A stretch of DNA of 64,000 nucleotides from Verrucomicrobiia bacterium (GCA_030425485.1 JAUIAM010000013.1:1-64000), one strand, 5' to 3'. Shown: positions 48,050 through 58,157, counted from the first letter of the stretch. The notes: a model not told the origin generated them from the letters alone. Numbers and translations are program-made.

Positions 48050-48882
48050 GCCGACCACGGATTTCCGTCGTCATCCCCACCTACCAGCGCAACGACTTGC
48101 TGGCCAAATGCCTTGCCGCGCTCGCTCCCGGCACGCAGCATACGGTCGGCGACTACGAAGTCATCGTGACCGATGACGGACGCACAAACACCGCCGAGCA
48201 ACTCGTGCACGAGCAGTTCCCGTGGGCCATCTGGACACAGGGGCCACAGCGGGGCCCAGCGGCCAACCGTAACCACGGCGCCTCCTTGGCCCAAGCAGAC
48301 TGGTTGGCCTTTACCGACGATGACTGCATCCCGCGCCCCGGATGGCTAAAGGCACTACTCACCGCCACCGCCAGTGGCCACAGCGTCTACGAAGGCCGCA
48401 CCACGACAGACTTACCCATTAAGGGCCCGCGCTGGCAAGCCCCCGTCAACGAGTCCGGCGGCTACCTCTGGTCCTGCAACCTGCTGCTCACGCGCGAACT
48501 CTTCAACCAGTTGGACGGCTTCGACGAAGCCTTCCCCTACCCGCATCAGGAAGACGTCGACCTGCGCATCCGCATCAAGCAGCTTGGCCAGAGCTGGAGC
48601 TTTGTCCCCGAGGCAGAGGTTTTCCACCCTCAACGGCCCGCCATCCCCTGGCACAAGCGCGCCCGCGCACAGCAGTCCGGTGTCTACCTCTGCCACAAGC
48701 ACGGTCAGCCCCTGAGCTTTGCCAACATCGACCCTCTCTCCTCGCTGCGCGCCATCAAGCGCACCCTGCTTGGCCCGGGATCAGCCTGGGATAAATTCAC
48801 CTTCCTCTGCGGCATTCTGGCCGAGCAGTGCTACCTGCTGGTCAAAGTTCCGTATTGGAAATCTCAATACAACAAGCGGTGA
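48046..48882 (+). CDS. Glycosyltransferase family 2
   Basis: RISVVIPTYQRNDLLAKCLAAL...YEVIVTDDG...DWLAFTDDDCIPRPGWL. Confidence 0.93.
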   Translation: MSRPRISVVIPTYQRNDLLAKCLAALAPGTQHTVGDYEVIVTDDGRTNTAEQLVHEQFPWAIWTQGPQRGPAANRNHGASLAQADWLAFTDDDCIPRPGWLKALLTATASGHSVYEGRTTTDLPIKGPRWQAPVNESGGYLWSCNLLLTRELFNQLDGFDEAFPYPHQEDVDLRIRIKQLGQSWSFVPEAEVFHPQRPAIPWHKRARAQQSGVYLCHKHGQPLSFANIDPLSSLRAIKRTLLGPGSAWDKFTFLCGILAEQCYLLVKVPYWKSQYNKR

Positions 48883-50018
48883 GAATTGCCTTTATCTGCG
48901 GCTGCCTGGAACCCGGGCGTGACGGCGTAGGAGACTACACCCGTCTCCTCTCGGCTGCCGTGCGTGCGCAGGGCCACGACACGCTGGAGATCGCCCTGCG
49001 CGATGAGCATACCAGCCAAGCAAAGCAGAACAACCGCTACTTAGATGCACTTGCCAATCCCGAGGAGCGCACCCATTGCCTGGAGCAGCTTCGGCTCTTC
49101 GCCCCAGACTGGGTTAGCCTGCAATTCGTCCCCTATGCCCTCCACCCCCGCGGCCTGCCTCGCGAACTCCCGGGGTTCTTACGAGAAGCCGCCGGACACT
49201 GGCGTTGGCAGGTCATGTTTCACGAAATCTGGATCGGCTGCAAACGTGGCGCACCACTTAAGGAGCGACTCATGGGCATGGCGCAGCGACACCTCATCCG
49301 CCGGGCCACGCACGCCATCAAGCCCGCAGTCGTCCACAGTCATGCCCGCCCCTACCGCGAGCTTTTAAGCAAACTGGGGCTACCGGCTCGCCCGCTTCCG
49401 CTCTTTGGTAATATCCCTGTCGCCTTGGCCGACGGATTCGGCGATCAAGTCGACGATGCGCTCGAAAAGCGCCTTGCTACTGTACTCGGCTGGAGTCCGG
49501 ACGACAGCACGCCCACGCATCTCGGTGGCATTTTTGGCACGCTCCACCCGGAGTGGCCGCCCGAACCGCTTTTGAGCAACCTGCGCAACAGCGGAAAGCA
49601 ACACGGTCGCCGCATTGGCCTGCTCCACTTCGGCAGCATCGGCAGTGCGGGATATATCTGGAATGCCCTGCTCTCCGCGAACGACGACCACCTCCGCCTT
49701 GGTGCACTCGGGCGCCTGAGCCCAGAGGAAGCTTCTCGCCTTATGCAGCGGCTAGACTTCGGTGTCGCCGCCTCCCCTCGTGCCTTGATTGAGAAAAGCG
49801 GCAGCGCCACCGCCATGCTTGAGCACGGGCTACCGGTGCTCATCAACCGCGACGACGTCAGCTACCCGGCAGTTCCACCCTTGAGCGAACTCCCAGACCC
49901 CCTGCTGTTCGACGCCAGTTCAACCTTACCCGCTAATTTCTTTTCCCTGGCCAAGCGCCCCCCCGCCTCGCGTCTCACTGCCGTGGCCGAGCAGTTCTTG
50001 AACGACCTCAGCGAATGA
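48879..50018 (+). CDS. Glycosyltransferase-like protein, GTG start
   Basis: VRIAFICGCLEPGRDGVGDYTRLLSAAVRAQGHD; GTGA overlap with upstream gene. Confidence 0.8.
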   Translation: MRIAFICGCLEPGRDGVGDYTRLLSAAVRAQGHDTLEIALRDEHTSQAKQNNRYLDALANPEERTHCLEQLRLFAPDWVSLQFVPYALHPRGLPRELPGFLREAAGHWRWQVMFHEIWIGCKRGAPLKERLMGMAQRHLIRRATHAIKPAVVHSHARPYRELLSKLGLPARPLPLFGNIPVALADGFGDQVDDALEKRLATVLGWSPDDSTPTHLGGIFGTLHPEWPPEPLLSNLRNSGKQHGRRIGLLHFGSIGSAGYIWNALLSANDDHLRLGALGRLSPEEASRLMQRLDFGVAASPRALIEKSGSATAMLEHGLPVLINRDDVSYPAVPPLSELPDPLLFDASSTLPANFFSLAKRPPASRLTAVAEQFLNDLSE

Positions 50019-51256
50019 TTGCCATCAGCCATCCGACGGGAAACCAGAACCTGCGCCACGCCATGCGGGCCATGCAGGAGGCCTCGCTACTACACAGTTT
50101 CCATACCACGCTGGGCTTTTCAGTTGATACCCATCCTGAGCACTGGCCGCTTCCAGCCCGATTCCCCCAACTCCTGAGCAAGCGCAAGTACGCGGTATCG
50201 AAAAAACAACTACACACCTCCCCTTGCCGCGAAATCATTCGCAGTCTACTCATCAAGCACCCAGACAATCCGCTGGTACGGCACGAGACGGGCCCATGCA
50301 GCGTTGACGGCGTGTACCACGCACTGGACAGAAAGCTGGCACGCTACCTCAAGCTCCACGCTTCGGAGCTGAGTGCTGTTTACGGCTACGAAGATGGCTG
50401 CCTCGCCCACTTCCGTCAGGCCAAGGCCGCGGGACTGACCACTTTATACGAGCTCCCCATCGCCTACGGCCCTTATGCCCAGGCCGTTTTGCAAAAGGAG
50501 GCCGAGCGCTGGCCCGACTGGGAGCCGACCCTCATCTCGACCCGAGACTCCGCAGCCAAAATGCAGCGCAAGCAGCAGGAGCTCGAGCTGGCTGATGTCA
50601 TCATCACGCCCAGCGCCTTCGTGGAACAGTCCATTCCCGAGGAGCTACTCCACGGCAGGCAAGTGCTGCGCATGCCCTACGGCATCGAAGAGCCGCGCGC
50701 GGAGCATGCCCCCGACACCGACAGCCGCCGCCCCATCCGGGTGCTCTACGTCGGCGCCCTCAGCCAGCGAAAAGGCCTGGCAGACCTCTTCGAGGCGTGG
50801 AAGCTCGCCGACCTGCACGGGGCCGAACTCCACATCATCGGCTCGCTGCTGATGCCTGAAAGTTTCTATCGTGAGCGCTGTCCCGGTGCGATCCTTCACG
50901 GTCCACAGGGCCGAAATCGCGTACTTGAGATGATGGACCAGTGCAACGCGCTCGCGCTGCCGTCACTCATCGAAGGACGCGCGCTGGTCCAGCTCGAAGC
51001 CCTTGGTCGCGGACTGCCGCTCATCATTACACCCAACACAGGAGGCGACGACCTGATCGAGGAACGGCAGACTGGCCTCACCACCCCTATCCGCGACCCG
51101 CAGGCTCTAGCCGACAAGCTTAAATGGTTTCATGAGAATCGGGACCTACTCCCGGCCATGAAGCGGGCTTGTCTTGAAAAAGCGCGGCAAACCAGTTGGC
51201 TTAACTATCGCAAACAATTAGCCGATGCACTGAAGCAACTCGGCAACTCGAAGTAA
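50015..51256 (+). CDS. Glycosyltransferase family 4
   Basis: RVLYVGALSQRKGLADLFEAWKLADL ... NALALPSLIEGRALVQLEALGRGLPLIITPNTGGDDLIE. Confidence 0.92.
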   Translation: MIAISHPTGNQNLRHAMRAMQEASLLHSFHTTLGFSVDTHPEHWPLPARFPQLLSKRKYAVSKKQLHTSPCREIIRSLLIKHPDNPLVRHETGPCSVDGVYHALDRKLARYLKLHASELSAVYGYEDGCLAHFRQAKAAGLTTLYELPIAYGPYAQAVLQKEAERWPDWEPTLISTRDSAAKMQRKQQELELADVIITPSAFVEQSIPEELLHGRQVLRMPYGIEEPRAEHAPDTDSRRPIRVLYVGALSQRKGLADLFEAWKLADLHGAELHIIGSLLMPESFYRERCPGAILHGPQGRNRVLEMMDQCNALALPSLIEGRALVQLEALGRGLPLIITPNTGGDDLIEERQTGLTTPIRDPQALADKLKWFHENRDLLPAMKRACLEKARQTSWLNYRKQLADALKQLGNSK

Positions 51257-51257
51257 T

Positions 51258-52595
51258 ATGGCAGGCACCAGTCCAAAGCGCATGATTAAAAACCTCCTGT
51301 GGGTTTATATCTTCCTGCTCATCTTCGAGGGTGCCCTCCGTAAGTGGTTCCTGCCTCCGCTGTCCACGCCCCTGCTTATCGTGCGCGACCCGATCGTCAT
51401 GCTGATCTATCTCATGGCGGTGCGTGGTAACCTGTTTCCGCAAAACGGATTCGTGGCAGCAACGATCATGATGGCCTTTATGGCCTTCCTCTTTGGCCTG
51501 ATTGCGCCGGGTTCCAGTGTCATCGTCACCCTCTACGGGCTCCGCATCGACTTTCTCCAGATCCCGCTGATATTTGTCATCGGCAAAGCGCTCGACTACC
51601 GGGACTGCGTGCAAATAGGCCGCGTGCTTATCATCCTGGCCATACCGCAGATCCTGATTATGGCGCTCCAATTTGCCTCGCCCGATGGCGCCTTTATCAA
51701 CCGCCAAGTCGGTGGTGGTGAGGGTATCATGGGTGCATTGGGTAAGAATCGACCACCCGGCACGTTCTCCTTCATCACGGGTCCGGCGGCCTACTTCCCG
51801 CTGGTCCTGGCCTTCGTCATCGGGCTCATGATCCATGAGGGCAAAAAGTACACGATCCTCTGTGCCGCGGGTGCCGTGGCTACAGCACTGGCCGTGCCGG
51901 TCTCGATTAGTCGACTGCTGGCCTTCTCCTGTGCCCTGGTCTTGATGGCAGCCGTCTACGCCTTCTACCGCCTGCCCAACTCCCCCAAGATTCTGGTGCG
52001 TGCCGCCGGGGTGGGTGTTGCTATATTGATCGTACTGCCCATGCTGCCGGTCTTCGACGACGCGACGGCGGCCTTTACCGAGCGCCTGACCAGCACGACC
52101 GAGGGCGGCACCGTCAGCGGGATGAGTGATGAAGTCGGCGGACGCTACATGTCTGGCCTGGTTACCTATCCTCTGCGCGCGCTTGAGCATGCCCCGCTAA
52201 CCGGCCACGGCATAGGCAAAGGCTCCAACGTCGGCGCCAAGCTCCTGACCGGGGAGGCCACCTTTCTCATGGGTGAGAGTGAGTGGGAGAAAGCCATCAT
52301 GGAGATGGGCCCGCTTCTCGGTCTTGCCTTCATCATACTGCGCATTTGCCTCACAATCTATATCTTCCGCTTTGCCTTTGGCGCCCTCAAGAGCGGCAAT
52401 GCGCTTCCGCTCTTGATCTATGCAGCGTGCTTCCCACTCATCCTGAATGGTCAGTGGGGACCGCCCATGATTCTCGGCTTCGCCATCCTTGGTGGTGGAC
52501 TCACCCTTGCCTCGACCAAAATCCAGGCGGCGCAGGAGGAAGCCCGGCGCGAGCGCATGCTCCGTGAACAAAGCAACCTGGAAGCCAGTAGCTAA
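51258..52595 (+). CDS. O-antigen polymerase/ligase-like polytopic membrane protein
   Basis: About 10 hydrophobic segments; start MIKNLLWVYIFLLIFEGALRKWFLPPLSTPLLIVRDPIVMLIY. Confidence 0.75.
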   Translation: MAGTSPKRMIKNLLWVYIFLLIFEGALRKWFLPPLSTPLLIVRDPIVMLIYLMAVRGNLFPQNGFVAATIMMAFMAFLFGLIAPGSSVIVTLYGLRIDFLQIPLIFVIGKALDYRDCVQIGRVLIILAIPQILIMALQFASPDGAFINRQVGGGEGIMGALGKNRPPGTFSFITGPAAYFPLVLAFVIGLMIHEGKKYTILCAAGAVATALAVPVSISRLLAFSCALVLMAAVYAFYRLPNSPKILVRAAGVGVAILIVLPMLPVFDDATAAFTERLTSTTEGGTVSGMSDEVGGRYMSGLVTYPLRALEHAPLTGHGIGKGSNVGAKLLTGEATFLMGESEWEKAIMEMGPLLGLAFIILRICLTIYIFRFAFGALKSGNALPLLIYAACFPLILNGQWGPPMILGFAILGGGLTLASTKIQAAQEEARRERMLREQSNLEASS

Positions 52596-53743
52596 TGGAG
52601 AATAAACTGCACGTCGCACTGGTCACAAACTACCGTCCAGATGGCCAGTACAGCATGCTGCGCTTTGCCGATATGCTGGAGGAGGGCCTGTCTGCTGCGG
52701 GCATCGGGGTAACGCGACTGGAGCCTGCCAAGGTTTTTGGCGGAAAGGGGCCATTAGCCAAATGGCGCGGCTACGCAGACAAGTATCTGCTTTTTCCCCG
52801 GAAACTCCGCCGCGAGCTCAAGCGACTTGCCGCGGCTCATCCGGGCCTGGTCGTCCATGTCACCGACCACGCGAACGCCCCCTATCTGGCGGCTGCCAGC
52901 GGCATGCGGGGCATGATTAACTGCCACGACCTTATGGCGATCAAGTCCGCCCTTGGCCTTGTCCCGCAGAACCCCACGCGCTTCACCGGGCGCATTCTCC
53001 AGCGGTGGATTCTGAAGCACTTGAAGACCGCTCACTACGTGACGTGCATTTCGGAAAAAACGCGCGAAGACCTCCTCACCCTGACGAGTCTCAAGCCCGC
53101 CCAGACCCGCGTCATCTACATGGGCCTTCCCTATGCATTTGAGCCGCAAGCCCACGATCAAGCCGTAGCCAGAATAAGCCCGCTGCAGCAACCGTACGTG
53201 CTCCATGTCGGCTCCGACGCCTGGTACAAGAATCGTTCCGGTACCTTGGGAATTTACCTCAAGCTGCGAAAGACCCGCCCAGAGCTCAGGCTGGCCTTTG
53301 TCGGTCCGCCTGAAGCTTCGCTGGAGGAAACCATCGAAAAGAACATGCTCGGCTCCCATGTCAGCTTCATTCGCGATATAACCGACGAGAAACTCGAAGC
53401 CCTCTACAGCGCAGCCGAGGCCCTGATTTTTCCCTCGTTCGAGGAAGGCTTTGGCTGGCCCATCGCGGAAGCCCAGGCCTGTGGTTGCCCCGCCTTTATT
53501 ACCGACCGTGCGCCCATGACCGAAGTGGGAGGAGACGCCGCAGTCCGCATTCCCCTTGCCCCCGGGAACTATGAAGATCGGGAGCAGTGGGCAGCCGAGT
53601 GCGCTACGATCATCCTGAAAAACTGCGAGCGTCGGGATGCGCTCTGTGCCGCGGGCCTCGAAAATGCCAAGCGTTTTGCCCCTACTGTCATGCTCGAACA
53701 GTACATCGCCACTTACCACACTTTGCTCAATCATTCTTCATGA
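52595..53743 (+). CDS. Glycosyltransferase family 4 (GT1-like)
   Basis: VLHVGSDAWYKNRSGTLGIYLKLR ... ALIFPSFEEGFGWPIAEAQACGCPAFI. Confidence 0.92.
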   Translation: MENKLHVALVTNYRPDGQYSMLRFADMLEEGLSAAGIGVTRLEPAKVFGGKGPLAKWRGYADKYLLFPRKLRRELKRLAAAHPGLVVHVTDHANAPYLAAASGMRGMINCHDLMAIKSALGLVPQNPTRFTGRILQRWILKHLKTAHYVTCISEKTREDLLTLTSLKPAQTRVIYMGLPYAFEPQAHDQAVARISPLQQPYVLHVGSDAWYKNRSGTLGIYLKLRKTRPELRLAFVGPPEASLEETIEKNMLGSHVSFIRDITDEKLEALYSAAEALIFPSFEEGFGWPIAEAQACGCPAFITDRAPMTEVGGDAAVRIPLAPGNYEDREQWAAECATIILKNCERRDALCAAGLENAKRFAPTVMLEQYIATYHTLLNHSS

Positions 53744-54891
53744 AAATCCTACACCTCATCCATACCATGAAGCCGGAAGCCGGGGGCGTCGTCGAAGCCG
53801 TACGCCTCCTCGCCGCAGCCAACCACGCAGCCGGCCTGCAAGACGAGGTGCTCTGCCTGGACAAGCCCGGCACTGCGGCCGAGACCTACACCTTTGCCGT
53901 GCACGAGATCGGCCCCGCAGTCGGCGGCTATGGCTATACTGACGCCCTCATTCCCTGGCTCAAGGTGAATCACGAAAACTACGACGCAGTCATTGTCCAC
54001 GGCCTCTGGCAATACATTGGTTACTCCACGCGTCAGGTGCTGCGTGGTACCGCTACGCCCTACTATGTTTTTCCCCACGGCATGCTCGACCCGTGGTTTA
54101 AGCGTGCCTACCCACGCAAGCACTTGAAAAAAGTCGCCTATTGGCGGCTCGGCGAGTACCGCGTGCTCCGCGACGCCAAAGCGGTCTGCTTTACTTGCGA
54201 GGCAGAGCGCAGGCTGGCCCGCGAGTCTTTCCGTCCCTACGATGTCAACGAGGCCGTTGTCGGGCTCGGCGTTGAGGAGCCTCCTGCCAACCTCACCGAA
54301 GGGTGCGACGGGTTTTCCCTCGTGTATCCAAAAATCGGATACGACTATCTGCTCTTCCTCGGACGCCTGGACCCCAAGAAAGGCATCGACCTGCTGGTCA
54401 AGGCCTACCGCGAACTGCACGAGGCGGGTCGCGAACTTCCCCCGCTCGTCCTGGCTGGTCCGGGCGAGAAAGACGCCTACGCCGACGAGCTACGTACGCT
54501 GGCAGGAGAGACACCGGGCATCCACTTTACGGGTATGCTCAAAGGCAAGCTCAAGTGGGGTGCGCTGGCCGGCTGCGGCGCGATGATCCTGCCCTCCCAT
54601 CAGGAAAACTTTGGCATTGTGGTGGCCGAAGCCCTTGCCCTGGGTAAACCCGTGCTCATCTCCGACAAGGTCAACATCTTCGAAGAAATCCAAACCGATG
54701 GCGCGGGCATCATCGAAAGCGACACCCTGGAGGGTACGCGGCAGCTCATCACCCGCTGGCTCGACCAGAGTGAGCACGAGCGCGAGATGATGACCAGCGT
54801 GGCTCGACCGTGCTACGTCAAACGCTTCGGTATTGCCCAGGTCGCCACGCGACTGAGGCGTCTGCTTTCCCCGGAACATGAAGACGCCTGA
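53740..54891 (+). CDS. Glycosyltransferase family 4
   Basis: MKILHLIHTMKPEAGGVVEAVRLLAAANHAAG ... LFLGRLDPKKGIDLLVKAY ... ILPSHQENFGIVVAEALALGKPVLIS. Confidence 0.93.
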   Translation: MKILHLIHTMKPEAGGVVEAVRLLAAANHAAGLQDEVLCLDKPGTAAETYTFAVHEIGPAVGGYGYTDALIPWLKVNHENYDAVIVHGLWQYIGYSTRQVLRGTATPYYVFPHGMLDPWFKRAYPRKHLKKVAYWRLGEYRVLRDAKAVCFTCEAERRLARESFRPYDVNEAVVGLGVEEPPANLTEGCDGFSLVYPKIGYDYLLFLGRLDPKKGIDLLVKAYRELHEAGRELPPLVLAGPGEKDAYADELRTLAGETPGIHFTGMLKGKLKWGALAGCGAMILPSHQENFGIVVAEALALGKPVLISDKVNIFEEIQTDGAGIIESDTLEGTRQLITRWLDQSEHEREMMTSVARPCYVKRFGIAQVATRLRRLLSPEHEDA

Positions 54892-55150
54892 GCAGTGCCC
54901 TGTCTGCGGTGCGCCCGTACCTGCCGGAGCCTACGCCTGCCCCGAGTGCGGAGCCGACGAGCGATCCGGCTGGAACGAAGAAGCCACGCGCTACGATGGT
55001 CTCGACCTACCCGATTCCTGCTTCGAAGAAGAGGCACCCGCAAAGTATGGACAACAGCAAGCTAAACGCGGCCTCGGCAAACACCGGGTGCTGATCGCTC
55101 TCGTGGCAATCGCCACGCTCCTGGCCTTTTGCCTGACGTTCGTGCTTTAG
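54878..55150 (+). CDS. Zinc-ribbon, single-TM small protein
   Basis: CPVCGAPVPAGAYACPECGADERSGWNEEATRYDGLDLPD; C-terminal TM; 14-nt overlap with upstream GT. Confidence 0.75.
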   Translation: MKTPEQCPVCGAPVPAGAYACPECGADERSGWNEEATRYDGLDLPDSCFEEEAPAKYGQQQAKRGLGKHRVLIALVAIATLLAFCLTFVL

Positions 55151-55307
55151 GCTGTGTCTTCAAATTAAGAAACGAGGGAAAAAGAGGTAATTTTGAGGAT
55201 TTTTTCGGCTTTCGAAGTGGTGTGAATCCAGATTCATGAACTGAGAAAACGGAAAAAGACGCGAAAAGACCCTTTTCTACCGACCTTGATGAATTTGAAA
55301 ACACGGC
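55151..55307. repeat. MITE-like element, family A, copy 3 (157 bp)
   Basis: GCTGTGTCTTCAAATT ... AATTTGAAAACACGGC; left flank TTAG, right flank CTAG. Confidence 0.92.
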
Positions 55308-55331
55308 CTAGGCGTCGCCTGCAAGCGCGAG

Positions 55332-56018
55332 CTAGTCCCTGCGCGGGAGACGGCCGATGACGGGGCGGTGAAATGCGATCGTGCCCGGTTCGAGATAACC
55401 GGCAAAGGCCAACGTCGGCATGACCGCCGCACGCTTGCCCAGGATGACGCCGGGTTGGAGCACCGCATTGCAGCCCGCCTCGGCCTCGTCCCCCATCAGC
55501 GCGCCGAGTTTGCGCAGGCCCGTGTCGGCTTTTCCTTGCGGGGTTTTTACGCAAACGGGCAGTTGGTCCAGGCGCAGGTTGGCACAGATGACACCTGCGC
55601 CGAGGTGAGCCCTGTTGCCGAGGATGGAGTCACCCACGTAATTAAAGTGCGGAGCCTGTACGCCCTCCATGAGCAGGCTATTTTTGATTTCGGTAGCATT
55701 ACCGATCACTGAGCCCGCACCGATAATGACCTTACCGCGAATGAACGCGCCGGGGCGAATCTCCACCTCGGGCCCGATCCAGCAAGGTCCCGAAATGACA
55801 GCATAGGGCGGAAGCTTTACACTTTTGTGGATAAAGACATCGCCACTGACCTCCACACCGGCCGGAATATCCGTGTGCTGATCGGGGGCATTTGCAAAGT
55901 CGAAGGCCGCAAGCGCATCCGAAATCCTGGGCACCCAGGTCCACGGGGCATCTTCTGCCGAAAAGAAGTCGGCAAAGGGCATGCTGGCTGGCAGCTCAAA
56001 GAGTTCACTCGCTCTCAT
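55332..56018 (-). CDS. Left-handed beta-helix (GlmU C-terminal-like) protein
   Basis: Hexapeptide repeats VFIHKSVKLPPYAVISGPCWIGPEVEIRPGAFIRGKVIIGAGSVIGNATEIKNSLL. Confidence 0.82.
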   Translation of the reverse strand: MRASELFELPASMPFADFFSAEDAPWTWVPRISDALAAFDFANAPDQHTDIPAGVEVSGDVFIHKSVKLPPYAVISGPCWIGPEVEIRPGAFIRGKVIIGAGSVIGNATEIKNSLLMEGVQAPHFNYVGDSILGNRAHLGAGVICANLRLDQLPVCVKTPQGKADTGLRKLGALMGDEAEAGCNAVLQPGVILGKRAAVMPTLAFAGYLEPGTIAFHRPVIGRLPRRD

Positions 56019-56086
56019 AAGAATGGGTCAGCCTAGGCCGTGCCGTGCCAACGACAAGCCCCATTTCGGACGACTTGTGCGACCTA

Positions 56087-56461
56087 CTAGCAGATGCGCT
56101 CGACGGTCCACTGGTCATTGACCCACAGGCCGATAACCTTGTCCTCGCCGTAGCTCTCACGAAAACGCTGCACGATGAGCTCCACTTCCGTGCACTGTTG
56201 GGCCTTGTTCACGGGGTTCCCGGCGCAGTCATGGTGTCCGGCGATAGCCATGCCACAGGAGGCATGCAGATTAAAGGAAATATCCAGCCCGCGGTCCACG
56301 TACTCGATAACGCGGGGATTTTGCAGCCGGGAAATCGGACCGCAAGCGCCGGGCCAGGCCAGGGTGTCAATGTTCGGTGCATCAAAGTACTCCCGAACGT
56401 AATCGTTGAGCGGACGCTGGATGCGCCCGTCCATGCAGGTAATAAGCGTAGCGAATTTCAT
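56087..56461 (-). CDS. Small beta-carbonic anhydrase-like protein
   Basis: TCMDGRIQ (CxDxR) and AGHHDCAGNP (HxxC) motifs in ~124 aa. Confidence 0.6.
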   Translation of the reverse strand: MKFATLITCMDGRIQRPLNDYVREYFDAPNIDTLAWPGACGPISRLQNPRVIEYVDRGLDISFNLHASCGMAIAGHHDCAGNPVNKAQQCTEVELIVQRFRESYGEDKVIGLWVNDQWTVERIC

Positions 56462-56618
56462 CACATTGGACAATGCACACGGTTGAGGATTTAACCAGTC
56501 GCTCGATCACTTTTTTGTGAATTTTTTAAATAAGGCCCTCGGACCGTCCTGTTTTTGCGGATTCCAGACTCTGTAGTGCAGCATTGCGGAATGCGCGTGC
56601 TTGTGCATCTTGCACCTT

Positions 56619-58157
56619 ATGGACAAGACCGCTCAGCTCACCCTGGGGCTCCTCAAACCCGAGGACTACCGGCAGACCCGCAAGACCATGCTCGAGGCTT
56701 ATCACGGCGCAGGCTACGAGCCGTGGTCTCAGCGTCACATCGAGCGGCTGATCGAGCGCTTTCCCGAGGGACAACTCTGCATCAAAGCAGACGGCGACGT
56801 CGTGGCCATTGCCCTCACCTTGGTCGTAGACTACGACAAGTACGGCGATAAGCACACCTATAAGCAGATCACGGGCAACTACACTTTTTCCACCCACGAT
56901 GCCAACGGGGACGTGCTCTACGGCATCGAGCTGTTCGTCCACCCCGAGTACCGCGGGCTACGCCTCGGACGCCGCCTCTACGACGCACGCAAGGAGTTGT
57001 GTGAAAACCTTAACCTGCGCGCGATCGTTGCCGGGGGACGCATCCCGAAGTACAAGGAGTACGCCAAGGAGCTCACACCGCGCCAGTACATTGACAAGGT
57101 GCGCAGCCGGGAAATCCACGACCCGACGCTGAACTTCCAGCTCTCGAATGATTTTCACGTCAAAAAAATCCTCCGCGGATACGACCCCGAGGACACCGAG
57201 AGCAAGAGCTACGCCACCCTGCTGGAGTGGAACAACGTCCACTACGAGGAAAACGAAGTCCTCGTCGGCGCGATCAAGGAAAACGTCCGCATCGGCGTCG
57301 TCCAATGGCAGATGCGCCCTGTTCCCTCGCTGAAGGACCTCATCGAGCAGGTGGAGTACTTCGTCGATGCCATCAGCGACTACGGCAGCGACTTTTGCCT
57401 CTTCCCGGAGTACTTCTGCGCCCCGCTCATGGCGGAGTTCAACCACCTGAGCGAACTCGAAGCCATCCGCGGCCTGGCGGGCTACACCTCAACACTCCAC
57501 GACACGCTGCGCGAGTTTGCCATGAGCTACAACGTCAACATCATCGGCGGCACCATGCCCGAGATTGGCGATGACGGTAAGCTGCGCAACGTCTCCCTGC
57601 TATGCCGACGCGACGGCAGCACCGAGCGCATTTACAAGGTCCACGTCACTCCGGATGAAACCAGCCGCTTTGCTATGGCTGGGGGCGACGCCGTCCGGAC
57701 TTTCGAAACGGACGCGGGCACGATCGGCGTGCAAGTGTGCTACGACGTGGAGTTCCCCGAGCTTTCACGCATCATGGCCGAGCAGGGCATGCAGATTCTC
57801 TTCGTGCCCTTCCAGACCGATACCCAAAACGGCTACAACCGCGTGCGCCATTGCGCCCAGGCCCGCGCTATTGAAAACGAGTGCTACGTCGTCATCGCCG
57901 GGTGCGTGGGCAACCTCCCCCGCGTGCACAACATGGATATCTCCTACGCCCGCAGCGCCATCTTTACCCCGAGCGATTTCACCTTCCCAGAGAACGGCAT
58001 CAAGGCCGAGTGCACGCCCAACACGGAGATGACACTCATCGCAGACGTTCACCTGCCGAGCCTGAAAACCCTCCACTCTCAGGGCTCCGTACAGAATCTC
58101 AAAGACCGCCGCACAGACCTCTACCGCTGCGAGTTGATCAAGAAGCGCAAGGGTTAG
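56619..58157 (+). CDS. Bifunctional GNAT acetyltransferase / carbon-nitrogen hydrolase
   Basis: GNAT HPEYRGLRLGRRLYDARKEL; nitrilase LFPEYFCAP and GVQVCYDVEFPELSR. Confidence 0.92.
   Translation: MDKTAQLTLGLLKPEDYRQTRKTMLEAYHGAGYEPWSQRHIERLIERFPEGQLCIKADGDVVAIALTLVVDYDKYGDKHTYKQITGNYTFSTHDANGDVLYGIELFVHPEYRGLRLGRRLYDARKELCENLNLRAIVAGGRIPKYKEYAKELTPRQYIDKVRSREIHDPTLNFQLSNDFHVKKILRGYDPEDTESKSYATLLEWNNVHYEENEVLVGAIKENVRIGVVQWQMRPVPSLKDLIEQVEYFVDAISDYGSDFCLFPEYFCAPLMAEFNHLSELEAIRGLAGYTSTLHDTLREFAMSYNVNIIGGTMPEIGDDGKLRNVSLLCRRDGSTERIYKVHVTPDETSRFAMAGGDAVRTFETDAGTIGVQVCYDVEFPELSRIMAEQGMQILFVPFQTDTQNGYNRVRHCAQARAIENECYVVIAGCVGNLPRVHNMDISYARSAIFTPSDFTFPENGIKAECTPNTEMTLIADVHLPSLKTLHSQGSVQNLKDRRTDLYRCELIKKRKG

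Noticed and set aside
55062-55304. 80-aa minus-strand ORF
   Set aside because: Mostly covers MITE copy 3.
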